Assembly: GCF_900107405.1 (NCBI RefSeq)
Contig: NZ_FNPV01000010.1
Coordinates: forward strand, 62,001-126,000
Source: Tindallia californiensis
Lineage (GTDB): Bacteria > Bacillota > Clostridia > Peptostreptococcales > Tindalliaceae
Length of the DNA stretch: 64,000 nucleotides
Direction of reading: 5' to 3'
The translations under genes and the position numbers were made by a program. Below the pieces are notes generated by a model. That model did not search any database. It worked only from the letters and a program-made list of their open reading frames with translations, and had not been told where the DNA came from. This document shows positions 1-9,204 of this stretch, piece by piece. Each line of letters starts with the position of its first letter. The first letter of the stretch is position 1.

Positions 1-507
1 AATATGAGAGATTGCGATGTTGCTTTAATCATCTATAGCGATTTTCAGCAGAACAAATTGGGACAGCTATTGACCGCACAAGAGCTGGAGTTAAAAAACC
101 TTTTTCAAGGGCAACTAAAAATTCATGTGAGTCAAAAATATCCATTAAGTAAAAAAAGTAATATTACGAGAAAAGATTTAGAAGGGTTGTTTCATGTAAA
201 AAAAGCGTATCTTTTTGAAGGCATGTTCAGCCTTGATTACGAGCTTCAATTTTTAGGAATACCAGAAAATCAAAAAACAATATTGGCAAATGGAAATAAA
301 ACGTATAATGATGCCTTACATAACTTACCTTCTTTTGCCATAGAGATAGACTGGAAATGTAATAAGGCCTTGCCGAGTGATCTGAATAGAATCCCTTATG
401 AAAACAAAAATCTGCCGATCACCTGTGGATTAGTAAAGAGAAAAAATGAATTTTTAAAGGAAGAGCTATCCTTTTTTGTAGAAAAGTTAATCGATGCGTA
501 TGGGTAA
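1..507 (+). CDS. LysR-family regulator, C-terminal effector domain (5' end outside window)
   Basis: The reading frame is open at the left edge and ends at a TAA at 505-507, so only about 168 C-terminal residues are present. The pattern fits the effector-binding half of a LysR-type regulator: alternating strands and helices, DVALIIYSDF near the start, and a closing LPITCGLVKRKNEFL then a terminal helix EELSFFVEKLIDAYG, the usual end of that domain. The DNA-binding half lies upstream of the window. Family assignment is by overall pattern only, so moderate confidence; the effector is unknown. Confidence 0.55.
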   Translation, partial: NMRDCDVALIIYSDFQQNKLGQLLTAQELELKNLFQGQLKIHVSQKYPLSKKSNITRKDLEGLFHVKKAYLFEGMFSLDYELQFLGIPENQKTILANGNKTYNDALHNLPSFAIEIDWKCNKALPSDLNRIPYENKNLPITCGLVKRKNEFLKEELSFFVEKLIDAYG

Positions 508-571
508 TAGGTGCTTAATTAAAAAGCATATCAGATGTCTAAGCATTAGAATAAAGAGGAGGAAGTATATA

Positions 572-1429
572 GTGAAGAAAAACATTTTGTTAATGATCAT
601 CTTAGCGTTGACTTTTGTCGCAAATGTGGCCTGTAGCAATTCTGAGGCAACTAATATTGCTGCAGAAGAAAAAAGTGAAGAGGCAGTGGATACGGTTACA
701 GCTAGTTCTGAGCAAGTTGACGGAGTAACCACAGCATCGGTTGTAGCGGACCGTTATCGGAACAATTATGAACCAAACGGGTTTACAGATTCTGATCAGA
801 AAAAAGCATTATTTGTTGTAGGAGATCCACGAAAGTATAGTGTACAGTATGATATGACCTATACAGCTATGAAGCATTTCGAAGAAAAAGGAATAGAAGT
901 AGAGTTGAGGGATTTATATGACATGGATTGGAACCCAGTCTTGTCGGCAGAGGAATTCTATTACCAGAAAGATGGAAAAGGAACAGTGCCTGAAGATGTA
1001 AAAGTGGAACAGGATTTGGTAACCCAGGCAGATTATATTATTTTCTCTTATCCTAATTGGCATGACACACCAAATGTGATGGTAAAAGGTTATATGGAGA
1101 GAGTTTTTGCCAGCCAGTTTGCATATACCAACGAAGGACCAGAAGGATTGCTAGTAGGAAAAGGCATGTATACCATAAGCAACTGTGGTTTTCTTGGAGG
1201 CGGCAGAGGCTTTGTAGGAGATGGTGTGGGCATCAATGATGACTTGTGGGATGAGTATATGGAAGCTTTCCGTGTTTTCGATGAAGATACTGCCGGTTGG
1301 TGGGGGATGGAAAACCTAGGCAGATTTATGAATGACAGAACGCCGGCCAATGACGACGAAAACTACGAAACAGAAATGATGGAGCTTAGAAATACGCTAA
1401 TCAATCATTTGGATACAACGTTTTTTTAA
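572..1429 (+). CDS. Flavodoxin-fold NAD(P)H:quinone-oxidoreductase-like lipoprotein
   Basis: I start at GTG 572 because AGAGGAGG lies a few bases upstream; the frame is open further upstream but without such a site. The 285-residue product begins with a hydrophobic export segment ending ANVACS, a likely (imperfect) lipobox. After an acidic linker the domain KKALFVVGDPRKYS, ELRDLYDMDWNPVL, IIFSYPNWHDTPNVMVKGYMERVF is typical of the Flavodoxin_2 (KefF/NQO1-like) family, which reduces quinones or similar acceptors with FMN/FAD. An exported lipid-anchored form is unusual because these enzymes are normally cytosolic. It stands alone, followed by a strong terminator. Confidence 0.7.
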   Translation: MKKNILLMIILALTFVANVACSNSEATNIAAEEKSEEAVDTVTASSEQVDGVTTASVVADRYRNNYEPNGFTDSDQKKALFVVGDPRKYSVQYDMTYTAMKHFEEKGIEVELRDLYDMDWNPVLSAEEFYYQKDGKGTVPEDVKVEQDLVTQADYIIFSYPNWHDTPNVMVKGYMERVFASQFAYTNEGPEGLLVGKGMYTISNCGFLGGGRGFVGDGVGINDDLWDEYMEAFRVFDEDTAGWWGMENLGRFMNDRTPANDDENYETEMMELRNTLINHLDTTFF

Positions 1430-1440
1430 TCAAATCAACA

Positions 1441-1488
1441 AAAGAACCACTTAAAGGGAAAGAGATCCCAAGGAGTGGTTCTTTTTTT
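1441..1488 (+). terminator. Intrinsic terminator
   Basis: AGAACCACT and AGTGGTTCT form a stem, followed by a run of seven T, 12 bases after the flavodoxin-like gene. Confidence 0.85.
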
Positions 1489-1619
1489 AGCGTAAACAAT
1501 TGGACAATATCGACGGTGAACATTCAATAGATATAGACATAGGGGAAAGAGGAAATTCTGAGGCTATGAAGGTTGACATAAGCACGCTTAAAAGCAAGGA
1601 TCGCTGGACAGCCATATAG

Positions 1620-1648
1620 TAGAAGGCATTCGCTATTTATGCTATACT
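1620..1648 (+). promoter_or_regulatory. Possible sigma-A promoter (extended -10)
   Basis: TGCTATACT at 1640-1648 is an extended -10 element in the 309-base gap before the transposase-like gene; no good -35 is visible. Apart from this and the terminator I see nothing in the gap. Confidence 0.35.
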
Positions 1649-1738
1649 CAAACCAAAGAAATTTTATCCGATTGATAAAGAAAACAAAGACCTCTAAACA
1701 ATAAAAAACAAGGGCCAGGAATAGAGAAGAGGGTTGAA

Positions 1739-2800
1739 ATGACACAAGATAAATCGTTTAACGCCCATAGCAAACACCGTATCTTGATGCATGGAATAAA
1801 AGAGAAAAATGTCGCAAAAACCTGCCGCGTTTTTGGAATTTCCAGAACCATTTATTATCGTTGGATGAAAGCTTACAAAAAAGAAGGAATGAAAGGACTG
1901 GAGGGGAAAGAACGGAAGCCGCCTGTTATGAAAAATAAGATTGGGAAGCAGTGGGAGGAAGAAATTCTTGATTATGTTCTTCTGTATCCAGAAGATGGCC
2001 CTAAACGGATTTTTTATGAAATGAAGTCCCGCGGGATGGAAATCAGTGAATCGGGCATTTACAAGGTGTTGCTCCGAAAGAATTTGACCCGAAAGGTGCA
2101 ACGAAGAAACTTTGCTCAAGAAAAAGCCATGGACCCTGTCAAAGAAAATAAAAAGGAAGAAGGGTTTTACAGAAAGGAAGTGCCAGTAAAGGGCATAGGC
2201 GATCTAATGATTCAAAGGATTGATTATTTAGGCCGATTTCAGGGTGCGGGAAGGGTTTATCAGTATACCTTGTACGATCTTTATTCCGGATTAGCCGTGT
2301 CTCGTATCTTTCAAGGAAAAAACCAGATTGATATTGGCTTTCTTCTTGACCGGAAAATTCGGTACCTATTAAAAACCTTTGATGCTTCCATAACCCTGCT
2401 TTGCAGTTGCTATCAAAAAGAGTTTTTACCCTATTTTATCAAAGGCGATATGCTCCAAAGAGCTTTAGAAGATCTGAACATTGACCATCAGTTCATTAAA
2501 GAAAACCATCCGATGGTAGAAAAACTCAAGGCATTTCAACGAGATCTTCGAGCCGGATTTTATAAAGAACTGGAAAAAAACGGAGGACTTTTTCATTTTA
2601 GAGAAATGGAAAAAGCCTTGGAACAGCAAATCCGCCGGCATAACTTTTTTATCCCCATCAAAGCAGGGCTTCATCAAGGGAAGGCACCAATCGAAATGAT
2701 GATCGAATCGTCAAAGATCAAAGAAAGTGACTTGGAATCCTTGCCGCTGTGGATTTTGGCATTATTGGATCGGCGAAGGGAGGAAAAAAGCAATGGGTGA
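1739..2800 (+). CDS. Degenerate IS481/IS3-like transposase, possibly domesticated
   Basis: The 353-residue product has an N-terminal helix-turn-helix (AKTCRVFGISRTIYYRWMKAY, residues about 24-44), a second HTH-like segment, and then the outline of an rve integrase core: IDYLGRFQG...YQYTLYDLYSGLAVSRIF around residues 160-190. The first catalytic aspartate survives (IDYLG). Where the family has TDNGSEF this protein reads LLCSCYQKEF, so the second acid is gone; a glutamate remains in MVEKLKAFQRDL. The frame is uninterrupted and its stop overlaps the start of the next gene by 8 bases, which suggests co-translation. An intact frame with a broken active site suggests either recent inactivation or a domesticated DNA-binding protein. 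Confidence 0.6.
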   Translation: MTQDKSFNAHSKHRILMHGIKEKNVAKTCRVFGISRTIYYRWMKAYKKEGMKGLEGKERKPPVMKNKIGKQWEEEILDYVLLYPEDGPKRIFYEMKSRGMEISESGIYKVLLRKNLTRKVQRRNFAQEKAMDPVKENKKEEGFYRKEVPVKGIGDLMIQRIDYLGRFQGAGRVYQYTLYDLYSGLAVSRIFQGKNQIDIGFLLDRKIRYLLKTFDASITLLCSCYQKEFLPYFIKGDMLQRALEDLNIDHQFIKENHPMVEKLKAFQRDLRAGFYKELEKNGGLFHFREMEKALEQQIRRHNFFIPIKAGLHQGKAPIEMMIESSKIKESDLESLPLWILALLDRRREEKSNG

Positions 2801-4046
2801 AACAAAGGACAAAATTGCCATTGTGGGCGGCGGTCTTGCCGGACTTACCATTGCTTATGAGTTAAAGAAAAAAGGATATCAAAACATTACCCTCTTTGAA
2901 AAGGAAGGGCGCCTCGGTGGAAAACTCTACAGCTATCACTATAAAGGTCGGTCCTACGAACTAGGGGCTACGTTTGGCCTTGCAACACAAAAAAACCTTT
3001 GTCGATTGATGGATGAACTGAATGTACGACCGGATGGTCCTAACCTTGCAAGAGTCTACTATAATGAAAAAAAGGAAAAAACCCTGCAAATACCCAGAGA
3101 AAAACTGACAAGCTTTATTGCAGAAATGGATAGACTGCCTTTGGTCTTAGAAAAATATCCGTCTCTGAAGGAAGCTGGTTTTGGTAATAGCGAAAAAGCC
3201 TTGATGAAACCCTTTGACGCATGGTGTCGTCAAGAAGGATTTCACCTGTTGCCTTCCATTTACCGCAATCATTTTACCGGATACGGCCTGGGAGAAATCG
3301 AAAAAGTACCGGCACTCTATGTTTTGAAAGCCTTAGATTACGATTCTGTCCGATCTTTTCTTGAGGTTCCGGAACTTTTCACATGGAAAAAAGGAATTTC
3401 AGAAATTGCTTACCGGTTGGGAGAAAAAGTGGAGGATATCCGGCTAGGGCAGCCGGTGGTCAGGCTGATAAAAGAAAAGAATGACTCCCAAAAGCAGGTA
3501 CTGAAAATAGAAACACCTTACGAAACAGCATTTTATGACAAGGTGATCTGGACGGCTCCACCTCATATATTAAAGGATATCTTTGAAGAAGACATCCAGA
3601 AAGAAGCCATGGAAAAGCTTCGCTATCATGACTATAGCGTTCATGGAATTCTTGGTGAAAATTTGCCTCAGGGATGTGGCATTGAAATCTCTTTTGTGAC
3701 ACAAGCTGTTGGAGGCGTACCACTGATATGGATCAATCGGTGGGACCCTTCAGAGATTCTTACGGTCTTTTCCTATCAGGGACGAAAACAAAAGAAGCAG
3801 GAACATCTTTACGGTTTACTCCATCATTTTAGGGCATGGGGAGGGCGGAACCTTCGGCTGCATCGGACGGCTCATTGGAAACAAGGCCCCTATCTGGAAG
3901 AAGGGATATTAAAACAAGGATTTTATCACAGTGTGGAGAAAAGACAGGGGGAAAACGGCCTTTACTTGGCAGGAGAACTCTTTAGCGGTGTTTCTATGGA
4001 CAAGGTAATTGGTTATGGAAACGCACTGGTAGAGAGATACTTCTAA
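2793..4046 (+). CDS. FAD-dependent amine oxidase / protoporphyrinogen-oxidase-like protein
   Basis: The start is ATG 2793, behind GGGAGG at 2778-2783 and inside the end of the preceding gene. The 417-residue product opens with a Rossmann FAD site, KIAIVGGGLAGLTIAYELKKKG, followed by the acidic ribose-binding end LFEKEGRLGGKLYSY. The C-terminus NGLYLAGELFSGVSMDKVIGYGNALV is the second FAD contact typical of amine oxidases and phytoene or protoporphyrinogen oxidases. No other tetrapyrrole gene is nearby, so the substrate cannot be named. It appears translationally coupled to the transposase-like gene. Confidence 0.75.
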   Translation: MGETKDKIAIVGGGLAGLTIAYELKKKGYQNITLFEKEGRLGGKLYSYHYKGRSYELGATFGLATQKNLCRLMDELNVRPDGPNLARVYYNEKKEKTLQIPREKLTSFIAEMDRLPLVLEKYPSLKEAGFGNSEKALMKPFDAWCRQEGFHLLPSIYRNHFTGYGLGEIEKVPALYVLKALDYDSVRSFLEVPELFTWKKGISEIAYRLGEKVEDIRLGQPVVRLIKEKNDSQKQVLKIETPYETAFYDKVIWTAPPHILKDIFEEDIQKEAMEKLRYHDYSVHGILGENLPQGCGIEISFVTQAVGGVPLIWINRWDPSEILTVFSYQGRKQKKQEHLYGLLHHFRAWGGRNLRLHRTAHWKQGPYLEEGILKQGFYHSVEKRQGENGLYLAGELFSGVSMDKVIGYGNALVERYF

Positions 4047-4377
4047 AAGTTTACTTACAGGATGAGTTGACATATAGGAAGATAAAAAGGAAGCAAAGCG
4101 TTGAATTCCATCATGGATAAGAGCGAAAGGACATGGTGGAAATGTCAACACAAGTCGTAAGATAAACAGAGGGAAACCCAGATGTAAGAAGGGTTTCCTT
4201 TTTTTTGACAGAAAAAACCCTCTGAGCTATAGTGAAACTGAAAGATTGTTAAAAAATTAATAAATAGGTTGTAGGTACAGAACAGCAATATATGAAAACC
4301 ATGAAAACAGAGAAAAAAATCCAAAGACACCAAAGACAAGGAACAAGAAACAAGAAGCAAAAAAGAGGAGGGAAAAA
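4047..4377. other. Intergenic region with terminator and purine-rich leader
   Basis: This 331-base gap holds the terminator at 4170-4206 and then an A/G-rich leader with repeated ACAAG-type words just before hypB. No open frame of note. Confidence 0.6.
4170..4206 (+). terminator. Intrinsic terminator
   Basis: GGAAACCC and GGGTTTCC pair across an 11-base loop, followed by eight T. Confidence 0.85.
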
Positions 4378-5067
4378 ATGGAAGCATTTAAGGTCATTGA
4401 AATTAAAAAGAGCGTATACAAGGATAATGATGAGCGAGCTAGTCTTCTAAGAAAAGATTTGGAAAAGCAGGAAATCTTTTTATTAAACCTGATGTCCTCT
4501 CCGGGATCAGGGAAGACCACTACTGTTCTGGGAACCATCGAAGAGCTGAAAGCAAAAACCCGGATGGGAGTCATGGAAGCGGATATTGATTCCGATGTTG
4601 ATGCCATGTCTGTTGCAACAACCAATACAAAAGTGATCCAGCTTCATACAGGAGGCATGTGTCATATTGATGCAGAAATGACAAAAGAAGGGCTGCGTCA
4701 ACTGGGAACAGAGGACCTTGATTTTGTTATCTTAGAAAACATAGGCAACCTAATTTGTACAGCCGGCTATGATGTGGGTGCGGCTAAAAACGTAATGATT
4801 CTCAGCGTTCCTGAAGGGGATGATAAACCGCTGAAATACCCTGTAATGTTTGAAAAGGTAGACTGTATTCTTGTTAATAAAATTGATGCCATGGCCTTCT
4901 TTGATTTCAATATGGAGAAACTAAAAGAAAGGGTAGCGACACTGAACCCGGATGCTACCATCATCCCTATTTCATCGAAAACAGGTGAAGGAATGGATGC
5001 ATGGATAGGATGGTTGTTATCGGCCATGGAACAATGGAAGAAACACATTCATTCCCAGAGTGAGTAA
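4378..5067 (+). CDS. hypB: Hydrogenase/urease-type nickel incorporation GTPase HypB
   Basis: HypB is a SIMIBI-class GTPase that passes nickel to hydrogenase maturation partners together with HypA. The 229-residue product carries the P-loop SSPGSGKTTTV near residue 42, MEADIDSDVDA, the family hallmark TGGMCHIDAEM, ENIGNLICTA and the G4 motif NKID. The N-terminus lacks a His-rich nickel-storage stretch and the CxxCGC motif. AGAGGAGGG precedes ATG 4378. HypA lies about 3.7 kb downstream on the same strand, but no hydrogenase structural gene or other hyp gene is in the window, so the client enzyme is unknown. Confidence 0.93.
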   Translation: MEAFKVIEIKKSVYKDNDERASLLRKDLEKQEIFLLNLMSSPGSGKTTTVLGTIEELKAKTRMGVMEADIDSDVDAMSVATTNTKVIQLHTGGMCHIDAEMTKEGLRQLGTEDLDFVILENIGNLICTAGYDVGAAKNVMILSVPEGDDKPLKYPVMFEKVDCILVNKIDAMAFFDFNMEKLKERVATLNPDATIIPISSKTGEGMDAWIGWLLSAMEQWKKHIHSQSE

Positions 5068-5133
5068 GGAGTTGGCAATGAGCTGATAAGAAGTGGGTAA
5101 AACCTTTGGACAGAAACAAAAGGAGGGGTTTTG

Positions 5134-7824
5134 ATGGTGAAAGAACGGGTCTTGGATTATGCCAATAAAATAAGTCGCACCAAAAAAGGAAAAGCGGAGG
5201 GCATTACCTCGGACCGGCCAGAATACAAAATTTTGGCACCGGTGGTGACGGAGGAAATGGCAGAAGTAGGAATGATGCTAGCATTTCGGGAACCGCAAAA
5301 TGCCATGGATATTGCTAAGAAAATGGGTCGCTCCAAGGAAGAAGTAGAAAAACAGCTATGGGAACTGGCTCTTTGTGGAGCCGCTTTTGTCAGTGAGATG
5401 GATGGCGTGGATCACTACTGGCATGATATTTGGGTGCCGGGGCATATGGAAATGATGGCAAACCATAAAGAAAATGTGGAGAAATATCCGGAAATTGCCA
5501 TGGCCTTTGACGAATACGGAAAAGTCCGGGGACCTAAAGCCGCAGGCATCTTTCCCATAGGAACCGGTCCGATGCGGGTAATTCCCATTGAAGAGACCAT
5601 TCAGGGCGAGACAAGAAAAGCTTCCTATGAAGAAGTTTCGCAATACCTGAAAGACAGCCATCGGTTTTCTGTTTCTGATTGTTCCTGCAGAACCTCCAGA
5701 GAAGTGATGGGTGAAGGATGTGGGCATCTAAAAGAGGATATGTGCATTCAACTGGACCATGCCGCCGAATATTATATTCGAACCGGAAGAGGTCGGGAAA
5801 TTACAAGAGAAGAAGCCTTTGAGATTATTCATCGAGCCGAAGAAAACGGTTTAATGCACTCCATCCCCAATTTGGACGGACCAGGAAAAACCCATGCCAT
5901 ATGCAACTGTTGCGGATGTTCCTGTTTTGCCATGAGGATTGCAGCCATGTATCGGAATCCGGATATGGTACGATCCAATTATGTTTCGAAAGTAGATGAA
6001 GACAAATGCGTGGCCTGTGGAGAATGTGTGGAGAACTGTCCCACCAATGCCCTGCGTTTGGGGCAAAAAATTTGCACGAAAACACCGATTCATCGGGAAG
6101 AAGGAGAGGTACCCTACGATACCGAGTGGGGACCGGAGAGATGGAATATGGATTACCGACAAAACATGCAAGTGGTAGTCGATTCAGGAACCAGCCCCTG
6201 TAAAGCCGAATGTCCGGCTCATATAGGGATTCAAGGCTATATTAAACTGGCCGCCGAAGGAAAGTATATGGAAGCTCTGGAACTAATCAAAGAAGAAAAT
6301 CCTCTGCCGGCAGTTTGTGGAAGAATCTGTCCCAAAAACTGTGAATCAGCCTGTACACGTAGTGATTTGGATGACCCGATTGCCATTGATGATATTAAGA
6401 AATTTATTGCAGATAAAGAATTACAAGAAGAAAATCGATTTATTCCCAGGAAAAAAGGAAGGCACAGCGAGAAAATTGCTGTTATCGGATCAGGCCCCGG
6501 AGGCTTATCCTGCGCCTATTATCTGGCAATCCAGGGATATCCGGTTACGATCTTTGAAAGAGAAAAAGAACTGGGAGGAATGCTGACCCTGGGAATACCT
6601 AATTATCGACTGGAAAAAGAAGTTATTCTTTCTGAGATTGAAGTCCTGAAAGCTTTGGGAGTTGAGTTCCAGACAGGTGTTGAGGTAGGAAAGGACAGGA
6701 CGCTTAAAGACCTACGGGAAGAAGGGTATCAGGCTTTTTACCTGGCCATAGGTGCACAGAAAGGACAACTCCTGGGATTGGAAGGAGAAAAAGGTGAAGG
6801 GGTAATGACTGGCGTTGAGTTTCTGAAAAAAGTCAATCTGGAAGAGGCTGTTGACATTCAGGGACCAGTGGTGGTAATCGGTGGTGGCAATGTGGCCATA
6901 GATGTGTCAAGAACAGCTGTACGCCTTGCAGAACATGAAGTAACCATGGTCTGTCTGGAGGCGGAAGAGGAAATGCCGGCGTTGGAGGAAGAAATTTATG
7001 AGGCGAAAGAAGAAGAAGTGCTTATCCAAAATGGATGGGGACCTAAAAGAATTCTCCGTCATGAAGGGAACGTAACCGGTGTAGAATTTGCAAGATGCTT
7101 ACAGGTAACAGACGAAAAAGGAAGATTTCGGCCTGTCTTTGATGAAACTCAAAAGAAAATCATCAAAGCAAACCATGTATTTCTTTCCGTGGGACAAAAA
7201 ATTGATTGGGGCTCTTTACTGGATGGCAGCAACGTAAAACGTAATGGAAATGAAACCGCTAAAGCGGATGGAATTACCTTTCAAACCGATGAACCTGATA
7301 TTTTTGTAGGGGGAGATGCCCTGACAGGACCCAAATTTGCCATTGATGCCATTGCTCAGGGAAAAGAAGGAGCCATTTCTATTCATCGCTTTGTGCATAG
7401 AGGACAAAGCTTGACCCTTGGGAGAAGAAATCGGGATTACCGTCCTTTAGATAAAGAAAATCTTGATCTGGCAGGCTATGACCAGCTTCCACGGCAACGT
7501 ATGAATGTGCTGAAAGGCAAGGAAACGAAAAAGACCTTTAAGGATCTTCGTGGCATTTTTACAGAGGAGCAATTGAAAAAAGAAACAGAACGCTGTCTGG
7601 ATTGCGGTGCAACAGAGGTAGATGAGTTTATGTGTGTGGGATGTGGTTCCTGTGTGACAAAATGTAAGTTTGATGCCATTTCACTGCAACGTAAATATGA
7701 TAAAACCTCTGTGGAATTTGAAAAACTGAAACCTATCGTTGTGAAATATGCTTTGCAGCGAAAACTAAGAATTAAAAAGAAAGAAATGAAAAGAAGGTTC
7801 AAAAAAATGATCGGCAATGCATAG
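5134..7824 (+). CDS. Multidomain Fe-S flavoprotein, glutamate-synthase-small-subunit-like (NAD(P)H oxidoreductase)
   Basis: I start at ATG 5134 behind AAGGAGGGG at 5120-5128 (896 residues). Order of domains: an N-terminal helical part of unknown role; cysteine groups SDCSCRTS (about 182) and CNCCGCSCF (about 256); a ferredoxin pair beginning CVACGECVENCP (about 290); the GltD-type Cys domain CKAECPAHIG...CGRICPKNCESAC (about 354-405); an FAD fold IAVIGSGPGGLSCAYY (about 446); an NAD(P) fold VVIGGGNVAIDVSR (about 578); and a C-terminal ferredoxin CVGCGSCVTKCKFDAI (about 833). GltD-like subunits move electrons between NAD(P)H and Fe-S partners. With no glutamate synthase large subunit nearby, a bifurcation or NADPH-ferredoxin role is my inference. 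It sits between hypB and hypA. Confidence 0.8.
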   Translation: MVKERVLDYANKISRTKKGKAEGITSDRPEYKILAPVVTEEMAEVGMMLAFREPQNAMDIAKKMGRSKEEVEKQLWELALCGAAFVSEMDGVDHYWHDIWVPGHMEMMANHKENVEKYPEIAMAFDEYGKVRGPKAAGIFPIGTGPMRVIPIEETIQGETRKASYEEVSQYLKDSHRFSVSDCSCRTSREVMGEGCGHLKEDMCIQLDHAAEYYIRTGRGREITREEAFEIIHRAEENGLMHSIPNLDGPGKTHAICNCCGCSCFAMRIAAMYRNPDMVRSNYVSKVDEDKCVACGECVENCPTNALRLGQKICTKTPIHREEGEVPYDTEWGPERWNMDYRQNMQVVVDSGTSPCKAECPAHIGIQGYIKLAAEGKYMEALELIKEENPLPAVCGRICPKNCESACTRSDLDDPIAIDDIKKFIADKELQEENRFIPRKKGRHSEKIAVIGSGPGGLSCAYYLAIQGYPVTIFEREKELGGMLTLGIPNYRLEKEVILSEIEVLKALGVEFQTGVEVGKDRTLKDLREEGYQAFYLAIGAQKGQLLGLEGEKGEGVMTGVEFLKKVNLEEAVDIQGPVVVIGGGNVAIDVSRTAVRLAEHEVTMVCLEAEEEMPALEEEIYEAKEEEVLIQNGWGPKRILRHEGNVTGVEFARCLQVTDEKGRFRPVFDETQKKIIKANHVFLSVGQKIDWGSLLDGSNVKRNGNETAKADGITFQTDEPDIFVGGDALTGPKFAIDAIAQGKEGAISIHRFVHRGQSLTLGRRNRDYRPLDKENLDLAGYDQLPRQRMNVLKGKETKKTFKDLRGIFTEEQLKKETERCLDCGATEVDEFMCVGCGSCVTKCKFDAISLQRKYDKTSVEFEKLKPIVVKYALQRKLRIKKKEMKRRFKKMIGNA

Positions 7825-7896
7825 ACGCTTGGTAATTCGTATAAATATTCTGTTGATAGACGAGAGGAAACAATGGTCAGCAAAAGGAGGGTAATG

Positions 7897-8877
7897 ATGT
7901 TCTTTTTCGAAGATCTCACCATCATTAATATAGTAACTTTTATAGTGGTTATCTTGGCAGCAATTGGCATCAATGAGCTTTTACGAATGAGCAAAAAAAT
8001 AAGCATCGGCATTTTTTTGGTGCTTCCCTTTATCATGACCTTTTACTGGATATCGAATGATAGCGAAGTGGTGTCATGGTTTTTCTGGGTGAAAGTCTAT
8101 TCGGCACTGGCTGGTTCGCTGATTTACATGGTCGTTCGATTTACCGATTATCCGGTGAAACATCCCGGCTACCTGTTGCTGATTCCAGGAATCTTAGCTT
8201 TAAATATACTGGAAGCCGTAGTGAGAGAGTTTCAGGTAGTCCTAGCAGGCTTTCATGGGATGGTGGATGGAGCCTACTATATTTCCGGCGGATGGAACTA
8301 TGTCAATGCGGTGGCAGGAATTATAAACATCCTATTGCTTTGTGGCTGGGTAGGGATTAAAAGGAAAGAAAGAAAAAACAGAGTTGATATGGTCTGGCCG
8401 GATCTGGGCTCCATGTACATTATGGCCTACGCCCTATGGAATATCTCTTATGTGTATTCCTGTTCTCCCAATAACGCTTTATATTCCGGTTTTGCACTGA
8501 ACCTGGCACCCATCATCCCTGCTTTTTTCTGGGCTAAAGGAACCTGGATGCAAAACCGAGCCCATACCTTGAGTGTATGGATGATTCTTATTATGACCTT
8601 TCCTTACCTATTCGCCGATGGCAGCATGCTTCAGGCCAGCCTAAGCTATCATGCTATCGCAAATTGGAGCCTGGCCATTGCTTCTTTGGGACTTAACGGA
8701 ACCCTTTTTGTATGGCAAGCAGCAAGAATCCTTAAAACAAAGAAAAACCCTCTCAGAGAAGAAATATGGGTGGGAACCAGTCAGTATCAGGGAGAAGACG
8801 AGGTGACAGAAAATGCACGAACTGGGCGTAGTAATAGAAGTGGTCAAGAGTGTTCAACGAGTAGCGCAAGAACATAA
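7897..8877 (+). CDS. Polytopic membrane protein, DUF5692-like
   Basis: ATG 7897 lies six bases after AAAGGAGG (7883-7890); an in-frame ATG at 7873 is possible but lacks a site. The 326-residue product has about eight to nine hydrophobic segments, from IVTFIVVILAAIGINELL to WSLAIASLGLNGTLFVW, and a conserved-looking SMYIMAYALWNISYVYSCSPNNALYS. It matches my memory of the DUF5692 family, whose function is unknown. The last 65 bases overlap the start of hypA, and the tail there (TENARTGRSNRSGQECSTSS) is low-complexity, so the true ancestral stop may have been earlier. Confidence 0.65.
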   Translation: MFFFEDLTIINIVTFIVVILAAIGINELLRMSKKISIGIFLVLPFIMTFYWISNDSEVVSWFFWVKVYSALAGSLIYMVVRFTDYPVKHPGYLLLIPGILALNILEAVVREFQVVLAGFHGMVDGAYYISGGWNYVNAVAGIINILLLCGWVGIKRKERKNRVDMVWPDLGSMYIMAYALWNISYVYSCSPNNALYSGFALNLAPIIPAFFWAKGTWMQNRAHTLSVWMILIMTFPYLFADGSMLQASLSYHAIANWSLAIASLGLNGTLFVWQAARILKTKKNPLREEIWVGTSQYQGEDEVTENARTGRSNRSGQECSTSSART

Positions 8878-9154
8878 GATTACAGAAATCGACACGTTGG
8901 TATTACAAATTGGAGAACTTTCATCGATGATTCCCCGATATGTGGAAGCCTGTTATCCAGCAGCGGTGGAGGGAACCCTGCTGGAAAATACAAAACTGGA
9001 GATAGAAGTGATTCCGGCCAATGGCCGATGTCGGGGATGTGGTCATTTGTTTCACCTTATCCAGCATCCGGAAAAATGCCCAGGCTGTCAGAGCACCAAT
9101 TGGGAATTGCTACGAGGAAAAGAATTTTTCATTAAAGAAATCCTTGCACGATAA
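8813..9154 (+). CDS. hypA: Nickel metallochaperone HypA
   Basis: HypA delivers nickel with HypB. The 113-residue product begins MHELGVVIEVVKSV; the His2-Glu3 pair is the nickel site of the family. The zinc loop is CRGCGHLF (about residue 72) and CPGCQSTN (about 89), and the C-terminal half gives the expected strand pattern. Length is normal for HypA. It starts inside the 3' end of the upstream membrane-protein gene, so the two are probably co-translated. Confidence 0.93.
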   Translation: MHELGVVIEVVKSVQRVAQEHKITEIDTLVLQIGELSSMIPRYVEACYPAAVEGTLLENTKLEIEVIPANGRCRGCGHLFHLIQHPEKCPGCQSTNWELLRGKEFFIKEILAR

Positions 9155-9204
9155 GAAAAACAAGAAGAATAGGGAAAACAAGAAGAATAAGAAGGAGGAT
9201 CATC

